Below, in pieces: positions 47,590-60,560 of a stretch of 64,000 nucleotides of DNA. The number at the start of each line of letters is the position of its first letter. Positions within the stretch are counted from its first letter, which is position 1. The DNA lies in NCBI GenBank assembly GCA_015680685.1, contig MNCI01022058.1:130943-194942 (forward strand), read 5' to 3'. Below the pieces are notes generated by a model. That model worked only from the letters and a program-made list of their open reading frames with translations, made no database searches and was not told the DNA's origin. A program made the position numbers and the translations under genes. Source of the DNA: Gnetum montanum. Its lineage: Eukaryota > Streptophyta > Gnetopsida > Gnetales > Gnetaceae.

Positions 47590-48340
47590 AAAGCTTTTTA
47601 CAATGGAAACCTTCCTAGATAAGCTTGGACTCTTTGTCGATGCACTTCATCTGGTGGTCTCCTATTTTTAAAAAGAGGTTGGGTTGTCTTTATAACTAAT
47701 TCTCTCACAGAGCCAATCGTTTTGCTGATCATAATCTCCATCATGTTGCTCAATTATTTACTACTAAGAATGTTTCTACTACCCTCTCTTGGCAACATGC
47801 CAAAGTAAAATGGGGGTTTCAAAGACAAGATACTCTTATTTACGAGCACATTAAGCATGTTCTCTCCAACTTTGGTGTTCCCCAGTTGCATAATAATACT
47901 ACTTGATATGACGATTGGTTTTGGATTGATGGTTCCCCTCTGCATTCTTTATGCCTTTCTAAAGCCAAATCTTGGTTTCATGTGCAAGAATTCCAACTCT
48001 CCAGTTTAAATAGAAGATGGAGTGTGCATCTTGAAGATCACCATTGGAAAGCTATTTTTCATTGTGTTTCAAGGCCCAACCTAAGCACTGTTTCTTTTTC
48101 TGATCCTTGATTCATCAAGGTCTTCCCATTGGACATAGGCTTCACTTCTTAAGAGTTGATTGCCCTAAATGCACCATTTGTCAAGCCGATGACTCTTTTG
48201 TGCATGTCTTTTGGGATTGCTCATTTTCTTGGCTCTCCAAGTTTTTATTCCTAACCATAATGTCAATTTGCCTCTATGTATCTTCAAAGATGACTATGTT
48301 AAGCGACACCTTCAAAAGGCCTAAAAAATCCTCTCAAATT
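47590..48340 (+). pseudogene. LINE remnant: zf-RVT C-terminal part
   Basis: Near 47690-48080: an ANRFADHNLHH segment, WFWIDGSPLHSL and RRWSVHLEDHHWK. From 48107 in another frame: IHQGLPIGHRLHFLRVDCPKC, TICQ and HVFWDCSF, the CxxC...HxFxxC pattern of the zf-RVT domain at the end of plant LINE pol. The RT core is missing. Confidence 0.6.
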
Positions 48341-48499
48341 ATTTTCCTTATTTGGAAATGTCATCTAGTATCAAAAAATCAACTACAATGAATTTGACTA
48401 TGGTATATGAAATGTTCTATTTAATGTTCAACCTCAATATCGTGAACTTCTTTACCAATAATATTACTTTTGTTAACCGATCTCTCTTTTCAATTGCTT

Positions 48500-48725
48500 G
48501 TTTCGGTTTCTTTTTTAACCTTTTGTCCCGGGGTGCGAAATGCTTTTGTCTTGTTCCAGGCGAAAGTCATCTGGCAACTTTGGGCTCTGTTAAGGCTTTG
48601 GTTTTAAGGTTTTCTTCTCCAGTTTGCAACTCACCTTAACAACCCGCCGCCGTGTACCTTCTTAGAAACAACTTAAACTGTGGTTTAGCTAAGCGATTGT
48701 GCCGTGAGCTCTGCAGGTCTAAGTC
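48500..48725 (+). promoter_or_regulatory. Probable promoter/5' UTR of THO7
   Basis: GC content rises after the LINE remnant, and no coding frame is needed before the ATG at 48726. No clear TATA box near the expected start. Extent inferred only from position. Confidence 0.35.
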
Positions 48726-51074
48726 ATGGCTGCTGCTGTTCATCAAGGTGAGCACGTTATTTCATCCATGGATTTTATGTTTAACCGTTTTCCCTGTGCG
48801 TGCTTATCGAATCGTGTGTAAAAACACTGCACTTGAAGGCCACAAACATGTAGCAGCTGTTCGTACAATGGCTGCAAGAAAGGTTTTCGCTGAAGTTGCA
48901 ATTAGATTGTACAGTTTGCAGATCAAATCTTTGTAAATTGCTTTCTGTCTGTCGCAGTGTAATTTTGTATGTCTTTCGGAAGCGAGTGAATATTGCGTGA
49001 TTCTAAGCTAGGAATCTCCTTTTAATTTTCTCTGTTTGTTTTGTTTTTTCGTGGGCCGAAATTCAAATTTTATAGGGGTTAGCTATATTGGCAGTTCAAT
49101 AGACCCTACGAAAGTAATTAAGTCTCAGTTTCAGTTTCAGTCATAGATTGGAGTCTAATACGGGACAGTCGATGATGTGCCGGCTTTGAAATTTTATCTC
49201 AACGGGTATTGTTTGATTGCCAGAGGGGAATATAAATTTCGCTTGCATTTCTCTTTCAAAGTGGTAGGCTTGTTCTGTTGCTCAAACTGAAATGTCGTTT
49301 TTGAGTCCAGTGAAGAATGGGGATTGAACCCTTTTTTATATGGGCATCAGTACCATCTACGGGAAATTGTTCTTAAAGATTCACGTGTTTATATTTCATA
49401 CAAAGATATGCATTCACTGCTCATAAAAAATTTAAGTCATGGAACATTGCTTGATTGTCAAGGGAATATTTAACTCAGGGGATGCAATGGTTGAGAAAAT
49501 GGAATATTTTCTTGGGAGGACATAGAGCAAAATCCTAAGCATATTCGCCAACTAGTCAAAAGATGTGGGCTAATGTGGAAGGCAAGAGGCACTGTTATTT
49601 GTACCACATTAGATCTCATAAACTAGATGTAAAAGCTCACTATCTCTTAGTTGTTATTCCTATTGGAATGCTATTATCAAGCTTTGCCTGGGATAAAAGT
49701 GGAAGATGGATTCAACCCCTTCGGAAAGAATGCATTGGTTTGCCCTTGAAGATAAGTTACATATGTTTCTTTCTTGTGCTATGACTGCCCATTCGAAACA
49801 GTGTTATAATGTTACAGCAAAAAGCTTTGTATGATTTGTTTTTGATACCTCCGTTGGTGCTTGGTTATCTCTATTGTTCATGAAAATGTAATATCTGTCC
49901 AATAAATCCTATGGGTCTTAGGATGTAATAAAGCTTCATTTCATTTTATTTCAATTTTATTGTGCACAGATTTTTAAATTTGCAATGGCCCGTTTTTATT
50001 TAATATGTCAGGTAACCAGTTGCCGGCGAAGCGGAAATTAGCTGGAAGAAGGGAGGACATGGCTGTTCACTACGCAGTTAGTCCACAGGAAGATGATATT
50101 ATCATTAAACAAAGGCTTCTTACTCGGACTACAACCACCAGAGGCGAACCCCCTCTGAAGAAATTGCAGAAGAAGTTTGTTGCTTTTGCTACAGAAGTTG
50201 ACAAAGATGCAGAAAATGTTGCTGATTGTGAAAAGCTTTATAAATCCTTTTTGCAAGAGATTACTACTTTTGAACTGCCTCTTTTAAGGACCAAAGCAGT
50301 CATAGATGCCAACAAACGTGAGAAGGAGAATTTTAATGTCCTACAGGAAGAACTTAATCAACAAATCCTGCGGGTATGTTTGAGATACGAGAAATTTTGC
50401 ACTTTGTCATATTATGTTGTTTCCTTATACTGTTATGTTGTTACTGTTACAAAAGGCTCAGTCAGACATGGAGGATTTGAAGAAGAGTTTGGAAGAAAGC
50501 AAAGTAGAGAGGCAGCATAAGGAGGAATGTGAGGCTATTAGAAGGTTGATTGCTGTACAGCCCCCACGTCATGAAACCCAGAAATCTATATCAGAACTTG
50601 AAAGGGAAATTGCTGTTCTAGAGGCAGAAAACACAGCTTCATCAAGGACTCTTGACTTGCGAAAGAAGCAATTTTCACTCCTGTTACATGTGGTCAGTCT
50701 TCTGGTTCTCTGTTACCATATTGTTCTTTGAACTTCCTTCTCCAAAAAATTGACTTGGAAGAAGTGTTATTATGCCTTTGAAGGCAACGTGCCAGAAAGC
50801 AATTAAATGTACAGGTGTTTGTGAAAAGCAGGGCCAAGAAGCTAAATGTGAAACACAATGGCATTTGTGTCCTTATTTTTCTTTTTTCGTTTTCCCTTCA
50901 CAGGTTGATGAATTGCAAAATACCATTGAGGAAGAACAAAGAACCCTAGCAGAAGAAATGCGGAATGCTTTGGAAGAGAAGAGTTCAATGGGAGAACCGA
51001 ACATCTGTCCAGAGCCCGAAACAGTAACAAATAACAATGCTTCAGATCAAGCTGAGCCTATGCATATTGATTAA
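48726..51074 (+). CDS. THO7: THO complex subunit 7 (THOC7/Mft1 family)
   Basis: Subunit of the nuclear THO/TREX complex, which couples transcription to mRNP assembly and export. Four coding exons: 48726-48747, 50012-50373, 50456-50692 and 50904-51074, all GT-AG (donors GTGAGC, GTATGT, GTCAGT). The phases join to one 263-residue frame, close to other plant homologues. Exon 1 encodes only MAAAVHQ plus one base; without it an in-frame ATG at 50005 lies in the acceptor and is a less likely start. Diagnostic block: [27 protein letters not shown] (about residues 38-64) as in plant THO7. The rest is Lys/Glu-rich coiled coil, including [14 protein letters not shown] and [20 protein letters not shown] across an exon junction. 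No damage seen. Confidence 0.93.
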
Positions 51075-51132
51075 TATGATTGCCTTTCGTCTACTTATTC
51101 ATCATTGATGACGGTATTTTGTTCCATGCTAA

Positions 51133-51138
51133 AATAAA
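51133..51138 (+). terminator. THO7 polyadenylation signal
   Basis: AATAAA 59 bp after the stop codon, followed by T-rich sequence. Confidence 0.5.
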
Positions 51139-52010
51139 TACCTTCTATCCTTGTTGATATGTTTTGCCTTTTTTTAATGTACAATGATTTGTTGGAATGG
51201 AGTTTCTTTAGCATTTTCAATGTGAGATGTCAATTTTTGAAAAAAATAATCGATCCTTGTTTTTGATGAGGTGAATGACATGCAATCTGTATAATATAGA
51301 GAGTCTGAATTAGGCCAAGTACATCATTCTCTTATCGAAGCAGCAATATCATTAGTTGTGAATAATGAATCAAGGCAGTTACTAATCGTAGCTGACGACT
51401 CCACGTATGACAGGCTACCAGGTTGAAGCTGTGACATAGTCGTCCTAAAAGCAAACAGAGTTTCTCAATCATAACATTTGATTCTAATGCTCCTAGCACA
51501 CGCAATGCAGTCTCATTCTTTATCGAATAAAAACAGGTAATGAAACAGATGAAACTACTTTTCGTTGAATAAATAGTGAACATTGAATAATATATGCTCG
51601 GATTCTTAAAAACAATAGGAGAACACTCCCACTCATGGTAATAAAAGAAAGTTTGCTTCATATAATCAAATTTTTGTTTATGCTATGAAAAGAAAGAATT
51701 GTAAAATGTTTATCATTGTACCTATCGTAAAATCACTAATTGGCATTTTTTTTAAATGCATCACAAGACACATTGAAGAATTGATATTAAAAGAATTATG
51801 GAGGAATATAATGGTGTCTGGAACATGACATAATAAGCTAACTACCTAATCCACCTCTGATTGATTATATAAATATCTATGCAGTGGAGCTTGAAAGTAC
51901 ACAGATCATAAGAATAAATTTTCAACCCAAGTCCTGCAGTTTTTGTCTCTTTTTAAAAGTCACTTCTCTGTGGACAGATTTTCAAGCTACGTCCTGCGGT
52001 TTTGGTCTGT

Positions 52011-52120
52011 ATTCTTTAGTTAAAGGTTTACGAAATTTTGAAATTGTATAAGAAATCCGGAAAAAATTCTTTAGTTGAAGGTTTACAAAATTTTGAAATT
52101 GTATAAGAAATCCGGGAAAA
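52011..52120. repeat. 55-bp tandem duplication
   Basis: Two adjacent copies (52011-52065, 52066-52120) sharing aggtttac, aaattttgaaattgtataag and aaatccgg with few differences. A looser pair lies just upstream (51920-52010, 'gtcctgcggttttggtct'-like). Confidence 0.8.
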
Positions 52121-53079
52121 TAAATCTAGAAGAATGATCTCCCATGTGATTCTACTTATCTTGTAATTGATGAAAGGAAAATTTTTGAAATTCTTAGAAA
52201 TAATGGTTCTGTTTCGCTGCGAGCTCAATCCGTTTTTCTTATTGCAATTGTCATCTGTTTTTCCAGTTTACGATTACAGCAACATTGTTTTTTGATAACC
52301 ATACGCAACATTATTTGCTTGCACGTCATTGGGAAGCAGAAGCGTCAGCTCGCTTTATTGGAGAGTATAAATCTTTCGTACAAAAGGGTTATGCGGTTCT
52401 GAAGGGCACAGGAGGATTTCGAGTTTGAGACCTTTTATTTTTTTCAGTTATCAAAACGAGAAAACATAGCGGATGCCAGTTTTTACTTGCAACACGGAAG
52501 TACTTCTATTGCATCTCCTCTGTTGGCAGAGGGTATTTTGTGCTTATTTACTGTGGAACTTTACTTGGCAGGATGCCTTTAAGCGATGTCTAGTAAAGCC
52601 GATAATAGGTTTCATTCTTTGAAAAAAAACACAAGACTAGTGTATGATAAGTTTCGTTCTAAATAAGAAAAAGTAAGATTATAAGTTATATGTGATGCTA
52701 TCATCCTTTTTCCTTATGGGTGTATTTAAAGCCCTACCAATTTACATAAAAGAAGTCATTACATAGAATAGGTAAGGAATCAAAATATCTAAGTCATGGA
52801 ATTATAAGAGCTTGTTCATTTAGTTAGTGGATACAATTTATGGTATGCAAATTATAGCTTAGAATCTTAGGCAGAATGTGAAGATAGGCTTTAGCTTTGG
52901 TATGAGGTAGATAGTTGGCCATAGAGAATCATCATCAAATCCTTTTCTTACCTTTATGGGTGACCTTGATGTGATAAAGGCATCATGATGATGATTCAAG
53001 GAATCCAAGTTAATCAGAATTCCTTCAAAAAATACATTTCAAATAGAGTATTGTATGACTAAAATATTTTACAACCCTA

Positions 53080-53900
53080 ATATAAAATCGTCATCTTGGT
53101 TCCTTTAATAGTATGGGCTAATCTCTTAAGATCAGCAACAAATTTGACAATGTCAATCCTTGAATATATATTTTTATTATACCCTTAGGTGACATGTATT
53201 TTAGCAAATCCCTCAAAATTGCACATCCTAAAGTCACTTGCTCCAATAAACTAGTATGTTATGAAATGTAATTGAAATTGAAATTTTATTACATTTGTAG
53301 ATCCTTTGAATCTATTGGACAATAAAAATGTACATTTGATGAGTTTTGAAAAGATTTTCTTTTTAATGAGTTTTGAAATACATCAACCAAATTTGAAATT
53401 TTAATATCTCACTTATGTTTAATGTGCTCAAATTTAGTACAATGTAGGAAAATGTGTTCAACTTCAATGGTATTTGTATTGCACAATCAACATATTTATT
53501 ATTCATAGGGAATATTGAGCCAATCTACTTGTTACAACTCTTAGATTATTAGATCCCATTTATGCTTTACTAATTGTGGATCCCAACGTGAGGAATGTTG
53601 AACCAATTTACACATTTCAAATCTTACATGGTAAGAAATAACAACCATTAAATAGTTTGTCTTTGAATTAAGGCTTTTTGTGATGTTATTCAAGTGGAAA
53701 CATTTATTTCCTTATATATTTAGCCAAGTTTCAAAAATTTGTAAATTTGGAAACCAAGGGAAGGGATGATCAAATAATTTGCCTTTTTGAATTAAAACCT
53801 TCTATGATGATATTCTAATATAAATATTTATTTCCTTCTCTATTTTCCAAAAGTTTTGAAAATACTAATTGTTTCATCATTTTGTGGAATCTACAAAGAG
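53080..53900 (-). pseudogene. LINE-type zf-RVT remnant
   Basis: On the minus strand near 53500-53430 the translation C-stop-LCNTNTIEVEHIFLHCTKFEH fits the zf-RVT pattern (CxLC ... EHxFxxC). A WKIEKE-like segment occurs upstream near 53850. A degraded internal repeat (53653-53740 versus 53771-53862) shares tttgaatta and catttatttcctt. Stops throughout. Confidence 0.5.
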
Positions 53901-54202
53901 AATCATCTGATCTAAGACTAGCTTAGGGTTGTCAAAACTAGAAATAGAGGACTATATGTACCCTCTAGGCATGCAACCAACACTATTTCAGATCAGGAAA
54001 ACAAAATGTGGACAAAGAAGAAAAGGAAAACTTTGAACTCTAAAGATAGCATCCTGTGCATATTATACATTCTAGCCTGCAAACTCGCATTCTACATTAA
54101 AAGGAGATCAACTGTCTTTGCTAAACCAGAATCTAAACAGGTAAAAGCATTATAACCAAACAATATCTGCCTTTGAGTCATAACAATGAAGAAACTGCTT
54201 AC

Positions 54203-54364
54203 ATATTTGAATTTGTCCCAAGCAAACGAAATATTCGCATCAATTACCGGGGAGCCACTGGTGCCCATGCCATGTAAGTCGAACGATTTATTACTGTTTA
54301 AAGAGTGGCAGGGATGATCCTTAACCACCACTTCCCTCAATTGATTTTTAGCTTGACGCACCAT
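54203..54364 (-). other. Candidate single exon, unrecognised
   Basis: ATG at 54364, 54 codons, ending at a strong donor (TAT|GTAAGCAG, 54203/54202). The translation contains DHPCHSLNSNKSFDLHG and SPVIDANISFAWDKF, which read as more protein-like than most short frames here. No partner exon recognised downstream, so it may be a gene fragment or chance. Confidence 0.25.
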
Positions 54365-54712
54365 CCAACGTTTGCCTTGTATGATATTGAAGAGGGACCA
54401 CTACCTGAGTCGTAAACGTTGAAAATAAATTCTTCCAAGCTGAAAATCCTTGCAACATTCTTACAATGCATGATTTTTTTCACGATAAACCATAAAAAAT
54501 TGTCTATTATTTGGAGCTCCTAACGTTAAATAGCACAAATTACCAAATTCATCGATACAAATTTATTATCACATAATCCAGAGTATCGTTAATGTTGTAT
54601 GAAAGACGAGAATTATTCAAATTCAGGACAAATAGTGAATGAAAAGAACATGGCACTAAAATTCGATGTGCCTAGTGGTTAGTAAATATTATCGACTACG
54701 ACCAATTTCAAT

Positions 54713-54718
54713 TTTATT
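54713..54718 (-). terminator. Possible XBAT33-like polyadenylation signal
   Basis: AATAAA on the minus strand 218 bp after the stop codon; others lie further on. Confidence 0.35.
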
Positions 54719-54935
54719 GACATTATTCTGAAAGATGCAAGCAAATGAAAAGACCATCATGGACGAATTTGATAGTGAGATTCACATAGCACCGTTCTGA
54801 TACTATAGGACCCGCCGTGAAAATTTTACAATGGCTAAAAAAATATTGAATGCGAGTTCAATCAGAATCATGCGCAGCATAATATACAGCTCAAACCATA
54901 ACAGGCTATCAGAAACCAAGATCAGATGCACTATG

Positions 54936-57900
54936 TCAAACACTGATTTCGGTATTACAAGTTTGCTCTCCCGGTTTTTCTCTGCCACTGTTCTTCCTGC
55001 TCCAGAACAATATCTTTGAACAGCTGGCTTTCTGTGCACTTGGACTGACAGCTTCCTCGAGAGGTGAATCAAGACCATTATCCAATGAGGCAGCTGAATC
55101 TTCAGCTAGTGGTTCTTGCCCATGCTGTCTTTGTTGATGATTGCTTTCTTCTTCCCTTGGGGCTTCGACTGATGTGCTAGGCTGGTTATTACATGCACAC
55201 AGTGGAAGACTTACAGATGCAAATGGACTGCATGACACCGTACAAAAGGATTCTGATGAAACTGGAGAAACTTTACTTCTCCGAAAATCAGATTTACGCT
55301 CTGCACTGTATGGTGATTCTGTGTCACAAACATCTGTTGTGCAAGGAGTGCAGAACCCAAGGGAAATATTAAGTTTCAGATCCTTGGAGGGAGACCCTGG
55401 CAATTTTACAAACGATACTATGCCTTGTCGACAGAGAGGGCATGAAATAGATCCTGGAGGACCTGAAGCTGTTGAAGTAACATTATTTGTCGAACAGAGA
55501 TACAGAGCACATTTTGTGCATAGTTCATGACCACAACCTGTTTGAACAGATTCAATTTTCAAAATCTGATAAAAAGGAGACACGTAAAAACAACATATAC
55601 CCAAAAAAACACAGAAAAAAAAAACCACAACAGATTCTTTATTACATCATGACCCTAACTTAAACAGATTCAGAAACAAATCAAACAAAAATACAAACGC
55701 TGCAAATTCATCTATGGTTAAATTTAACGTACAGAAAACAGACATACCTTCTGCAGCTACAGTACATTTATGTTCCAAACAAACTGCACAAATTTCACCA
55801 TCTTCACTTGCTGCATCCATTGCTTGCAAACCACATTCTCTGTAAAAACAGATGAGAAAACACAAAATATTTAAGATACCAACTTCAACCAACTCAACTT
55901 AGGAAGAGCAATAAACATGAAAATTTAAAATTTCTTAAAATTGCATTTTGCTGTTCACCAGGTGCAACTGAGCAAAGTATCCTCCAAGATGAAGTGTTGA
56001 TTTTTCCCCTCTAAAGTTAGATTTAATAATAGATTGTAAAAGGTGCTAGCATTCTTTTCAAGCCTCATGTTTTTGGATCAAAGCAGATATGAAGCATTTG
56101 GATCTACCATCGAATGCTAAAAACGAGTCTAGCATGACCAACTTAACATGATTATAAAGTGTGATAGAATACCATCTCAATTCTATTGAAAGGATAACTC
56201 AAAAAAAAAAATTAAAATAATATGTAACATTGAATGAGCTTACTAGTTAAATCGCTGTATGCAATAAGTTTCAAAGTGAATTCTCTCATTAAAATTAAAA
56301 AAAAATGGAAAAGGGTTATATTCAAGATCACCAATATTAATACAAGAATAAAAAATATCCATATTTATAGCTTTCAATTAACAAATAATGGTAATGGCTA
56401 TATCCAAATATCTAGCTCTTCAAGATATTACGGTATTATCATCACCGAGCAATGCATAATGAGAATACCATGGAGAAGTCCCGAGCGTTCCACGTCGCTG
56501 ACGGGATAGGCAATGGTAGGGATCCAAGCTTACCAAGAACAAAAAGAAAAGATGATACTAATAATAATGAACAGTATGTACCTCGTACATGCACCTTTTA
56601 TTAGCTATCTTATCAGTGGCTTGAAAGGAAGCCCTCTAGATATATGGCACAATTCCAGGCAACTATACTACGAACCATAGTGCAGTCGGTTTACTTTAAT
56701 TTCTAGTTCCATTCACTTCACTGTTTAATTGAAGGTTGAATTATGAATCAATTTCCAAGGATTGAATGATCTCCACAATTAGCTTAATAACTTCACTAAA
56801 TGGCCCGCTTGATGACCCAGTCATGGTTGAAGGCATCTTCCAGCTCACAGAGCTTAAGTATCTAGACTTATGTTAATAGTTTCTTCAACTGCAAATTCTT
56901 TCTTGTTGTATATTAACCTAGGAATGCTACCATGTTTGAATTTATAGCCTGATTTCAGAGTTTGAGACACGAATAAGACTAATTCGGGATAGGTGTAGCA
57001 CTGTATAAGCCAAATCTAATGTACAGTTTATTTTAAAAAACGAAATGATAGAATTAACTCAGCTTTTAATTGTAACGCACATTACAGGATAAATCAATCT
57101 TTGTATATTGGTCTCAAAATAATGCACCCATAATACTATGGTAAACTAGGTATTACTGGTTGCTAGTCAAGTCTTCTAAGGACTATTTTTTCATAACAAG
57201 AAACGTTATTTAATCAAAGAAAAAGTAAGCAACTACGAACTGATCACGTAATAGCCTATAATCCTATACTATACTTGTTTACAGTTTAAATGATCAATCA
57301 AGCTTTGAAAGCCTACTAAAGGGATCATTACCCAGAGATTCAATGCTCATCCTGCTTAGATGGTATGGGAGGGCGGTGGATGAGCAAAGTTAATTTTACT
57401 AAGCCTTTGTCTTTAAAATACTTAAATACTTTGCTGGTGTTTCATATTATCTAAAAATACTTGGCTGAGAGCGGTAAAGCTTAAGGCCTTTGTCTATAAC
57501 CTTTTCCTGAATATATCTAACCCATCTTAAATGTAAATATTATGCCAAATAGCAAGAAAACCATTTGTTAAGGAAGGTGAGGTGCATGTGAATAAAAAGC
57601 TTGCTCAATCCATAACAAATCACCATCTTGCTACGTAAATTACCATTAGGAATATACCTAGCTATATTAAGAATGCTCATGAGAGGAAGTGATAAATAGC
57701 TTGATGGAGGAAAGGATGGCAATTGCAATTCCGCATTAGGTGCCAATATCGGCTCAAGCCATTGGCGAGCCCATATTTTAGCCACCTCCATAGGTATCCA
57801 CCTGAAAAAAGAAAATAAACAGGTAATTGAAATATTTATCTTTTTATTAATGAAAAGCTACATACATCAGGTTAATACGAAAGCACCGTCTTGTTTTTTT

Positions 57901-60238
57901 TTTTTTTTTCGGTCTCTGCATACAATACCTACCCATTGCAGTTCAAACAAGTCCTACTAGCACCTCGAGCCAACAGAATCTGTAGACACAAAAGTTCATT
58001 GGGCTCTTTTTAATGATTACTCTTTAAAAGAGAATTTTGACATACACAAACCAAAAATAACGACAAACCTGACAACACTGTACATTCCCTCCACATGCAG
58101 CATAATGTAAAGGGGTGCTTCCAGCTCCTAAAATTCAAAGAGGCAGCAGACTAAGCAGGGTCCTTTTCTATGCTTGAAAACATGTAAACAGATAAATTCA
58201 TTGACAGGCTTATCTTTCATAATTATGTAAAAAGCTACACACCTATCAAGTCCATTGACGTCCCATAATGAAATGTGGCACACGATACATCTGCATTCAA
58301 ATCCAGTAGCAGTTGCACACAGTCAAAGTGTCCATACAAGGCAGCCATGTGAAGAGCAGTAATCCCACCATCTGCTGCTTTGTTAACAAACTTTGCAAGC
58401 GCACTGTATGATAGATAATAAAGTTATTAGTTAATAATTTTGGCTGATAATATAGCTTTGAAAATCTGACCCATCCACTACTTACTTCAGATCAAAACGG
58501 TGTCTTGTGGAAGAATTTTCACTTTTACTTCTACAAGATGTCGTCGTACCCAATCGGTAGGGAGCACTTGGAACAAAGTCTGCAACAACAAGCCTGATAC
58601 ACCTGGTATGACCATTGACTGCTGCAAAATGCAAAGCTGTCCTTCCACTGAGATAATCTGCTCTTGTAACCTGATAGGGAAAACATGGTTAGTATATGCT
58701 TTCCTTGTGGCAAAGCAATAGCAAATAAAGATGAAAATGAAATAATGGGTAATAGCTGAAGAAAAATTACATTTGCTTTGTACAAAAGAAGTGTTTGCAC
58801 TACTTCCCAATGACCATATCGGCACGCTTGCATCAACGCTGTCTGCAAAATAAACGTAAATGGATCGAAGATTATTCACAAATATTATAACCAGAAGCCC
58901 ATATTGAAACATTAAATTAAAATAAGATATACAAGGCTAATGGTGCCTTGCAGGCAAGTAGGCATTGTTCCATGAAAATTTTTGTTCCATAATTCATATA
59001 GATTTTATAGACACAGAACCATCCTATAGGATTCACTTTTGTTTGCAACATGACTGCTAGATAGCCAATTTAACAACATAACTCGTCGACAAACAAAACC
59101 ATAAGGAAGTAACTGTTAAAAGTCAACAGAGTTAAGAAAAGTGGATAATGCCTCATGAACAATCATTTTACATAGAAAACACAACAATATTTAACTATGC
59201 AAGTGGCTGAAAGTAGCAATATTTTCATTTTAAAATGGACGGTTGGAAACAGCAATTAATATGATCAGTGTCAAATGACATTTAGAAACGCACATACGCA
59301 TTTTGGTTGCAGCTATATGACTCTAAATATCTACAACTGAAATCTATAGTGGAAAAACCTGCTCTATTATTTAATTAAGCCCCCAAAAGCAGCAGATATT
59401 GCATCTAACAGATGGCAGTATCTATTATTGTGTGAATGGAATGAAATTGAACAGGTGAAAATCAAATCAAGCTTTATAGCCTATAAATGTGCTCGTGTGC
59501 CGGGCCGGAGCCCAAAAGAGTTGAAAATGACTCATTCGTCTAATAGATCATCCTATTACTGTATGAAATGATGTTAGTGTCCATCCCCCGGTAAAAAAAA
59601 GACGAAAATAAAAACAGTAGGGCTCTGTTTCTTTCATACAATAACTATGATCTAAAAACGATGAACCGCTGTTTTATCAATTGCATCAACTACAACAACA
59701 TTCTACATACAAGGTCCAATAAACCATCATATCTGTTAAACAATAATCAATCGTTCATCAGTTTCAATACATCTAGCTTAATTATATTACAGCTTCCAAC
59801 TTACTAGCAATAACAGCCTCCCAGGTAAAACTTGGGTGAAAAAGAAGAAGAAAAGCTATAAAACACACCTGGCCGCAGTAGTTCCTGGAATTGACATCCG
59901 CTCCATGCTCCAATAGCAAGGCCACAATCTGCACATTTACGAGAAGACTTCAAAATCATTGTAAGATGTGATCCAAACCTAATACATGCAGCAAGCTATT
60001 AAACAAAATACATAAAATGAAACACTAAATCTCACATAACATGAAAATTAAAGAACATTACCTCATTGTGGCCCTTGGCAGCTGCAAAATGAAGCGGCGA
60101 ATTAAGGCCCCCAAAAGTTGAATATCTCGCTAAACAGGGATTGAAATCAAGTAACATGCGTGCTTCCACCAAGTCGCCATCTCTTGCCGCAGAAACAAGC
60201 CTTTCTCCGGAGGCCGAGCAACCCAGAGAATTGCCCAT
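54936..60238 (-). CDS. XBAT33: Ankyrin-repeat RING-HC E3 ubiquitin ligase, XBAT33-like
   Basis: Ten coding exons on the minus strand: 60238-60062, 59928-59869, 58842-58771, 58670-58486, 58403-58243, 58127-58069, 57979-57933, 57801-57658, 55839-55748, 55537-54936. All introns are GT-AG and phases agree, giving 532 residues, near the usual 500-515. N-terminus [21 protein letters not shown] is typical of XBAT32/33-type ligases. Ankyrin repeats cover about residues 10-260 ([14 protein letters not shown]-like, [43 protein letters not shown]). The C3HC4 RING spans residues 319-368: C319, C322, C334, H336, C339, C342, C365, C368. The Ser-rich tail is poorly conserved. Ankyrins bind substrate and the RING recruits E2. 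Paralogue choice (33 over 32/31) rests on the LDLIGAG-flanking and FVNKAADGG regions. Confidence 0.93.
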
Positions 60239-60560
60239 TTCTCACACAAGTCCAACACCAAAACCTTCAAACTGCCGTCAATAAGCAAAAACAAGCGAAT
60301 CCTCTATCCCGATTCATAACCAGAAGATCTACCGCACATTCACTCCAAACAAACAATCATCGGAGAGAAAAATCAAAAAATGAAAACCCTTCGTTGCTGG
60401 AACTCAAATTCACCGAAAGCACAAAAACGTAAAGCGGCCTCAAAAAAATCCTTCGGAAACCTGAACTGAAACGCATTCACGTGAGGCCCTAGCCTGGCAT
60501 TAAAGCTCCCAACCCCGATTACGAGGAAGCCAATAGCCAATCAAGTTTCCGTGGCTTTGA
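60239..60560 (-). promoter_or_regulatory. XBAT33-like 5' UTR/promoter with a G-box
   Basis: CACGTG at 60478-60483, about 240 bp before the ATG, the classic plant bZIP/bHLH site. The leader is rich in pyrimidines on the coding strand. The exact start of transcription cannot be read. Confidence 0.4.

Larger units (their letters stand above)
51139..54202. other. Intergenic DNA between THO7 and XBAT33-like
   Basis: AT-rich. Contains the 55-bp tandem duplication at 52011-52120 and a minus-strand LINE remnant at 53080-53900. The GC-richer patch 52200-52620 has no long frame. Otherwise I see nothing. Confidence 0.5.

Noticed and set aside
48652-48936. 94-codon ORF across THO7 exon 1
   Set aside because: It reads through the exon 1 donor into the intron in another frame than THO7.
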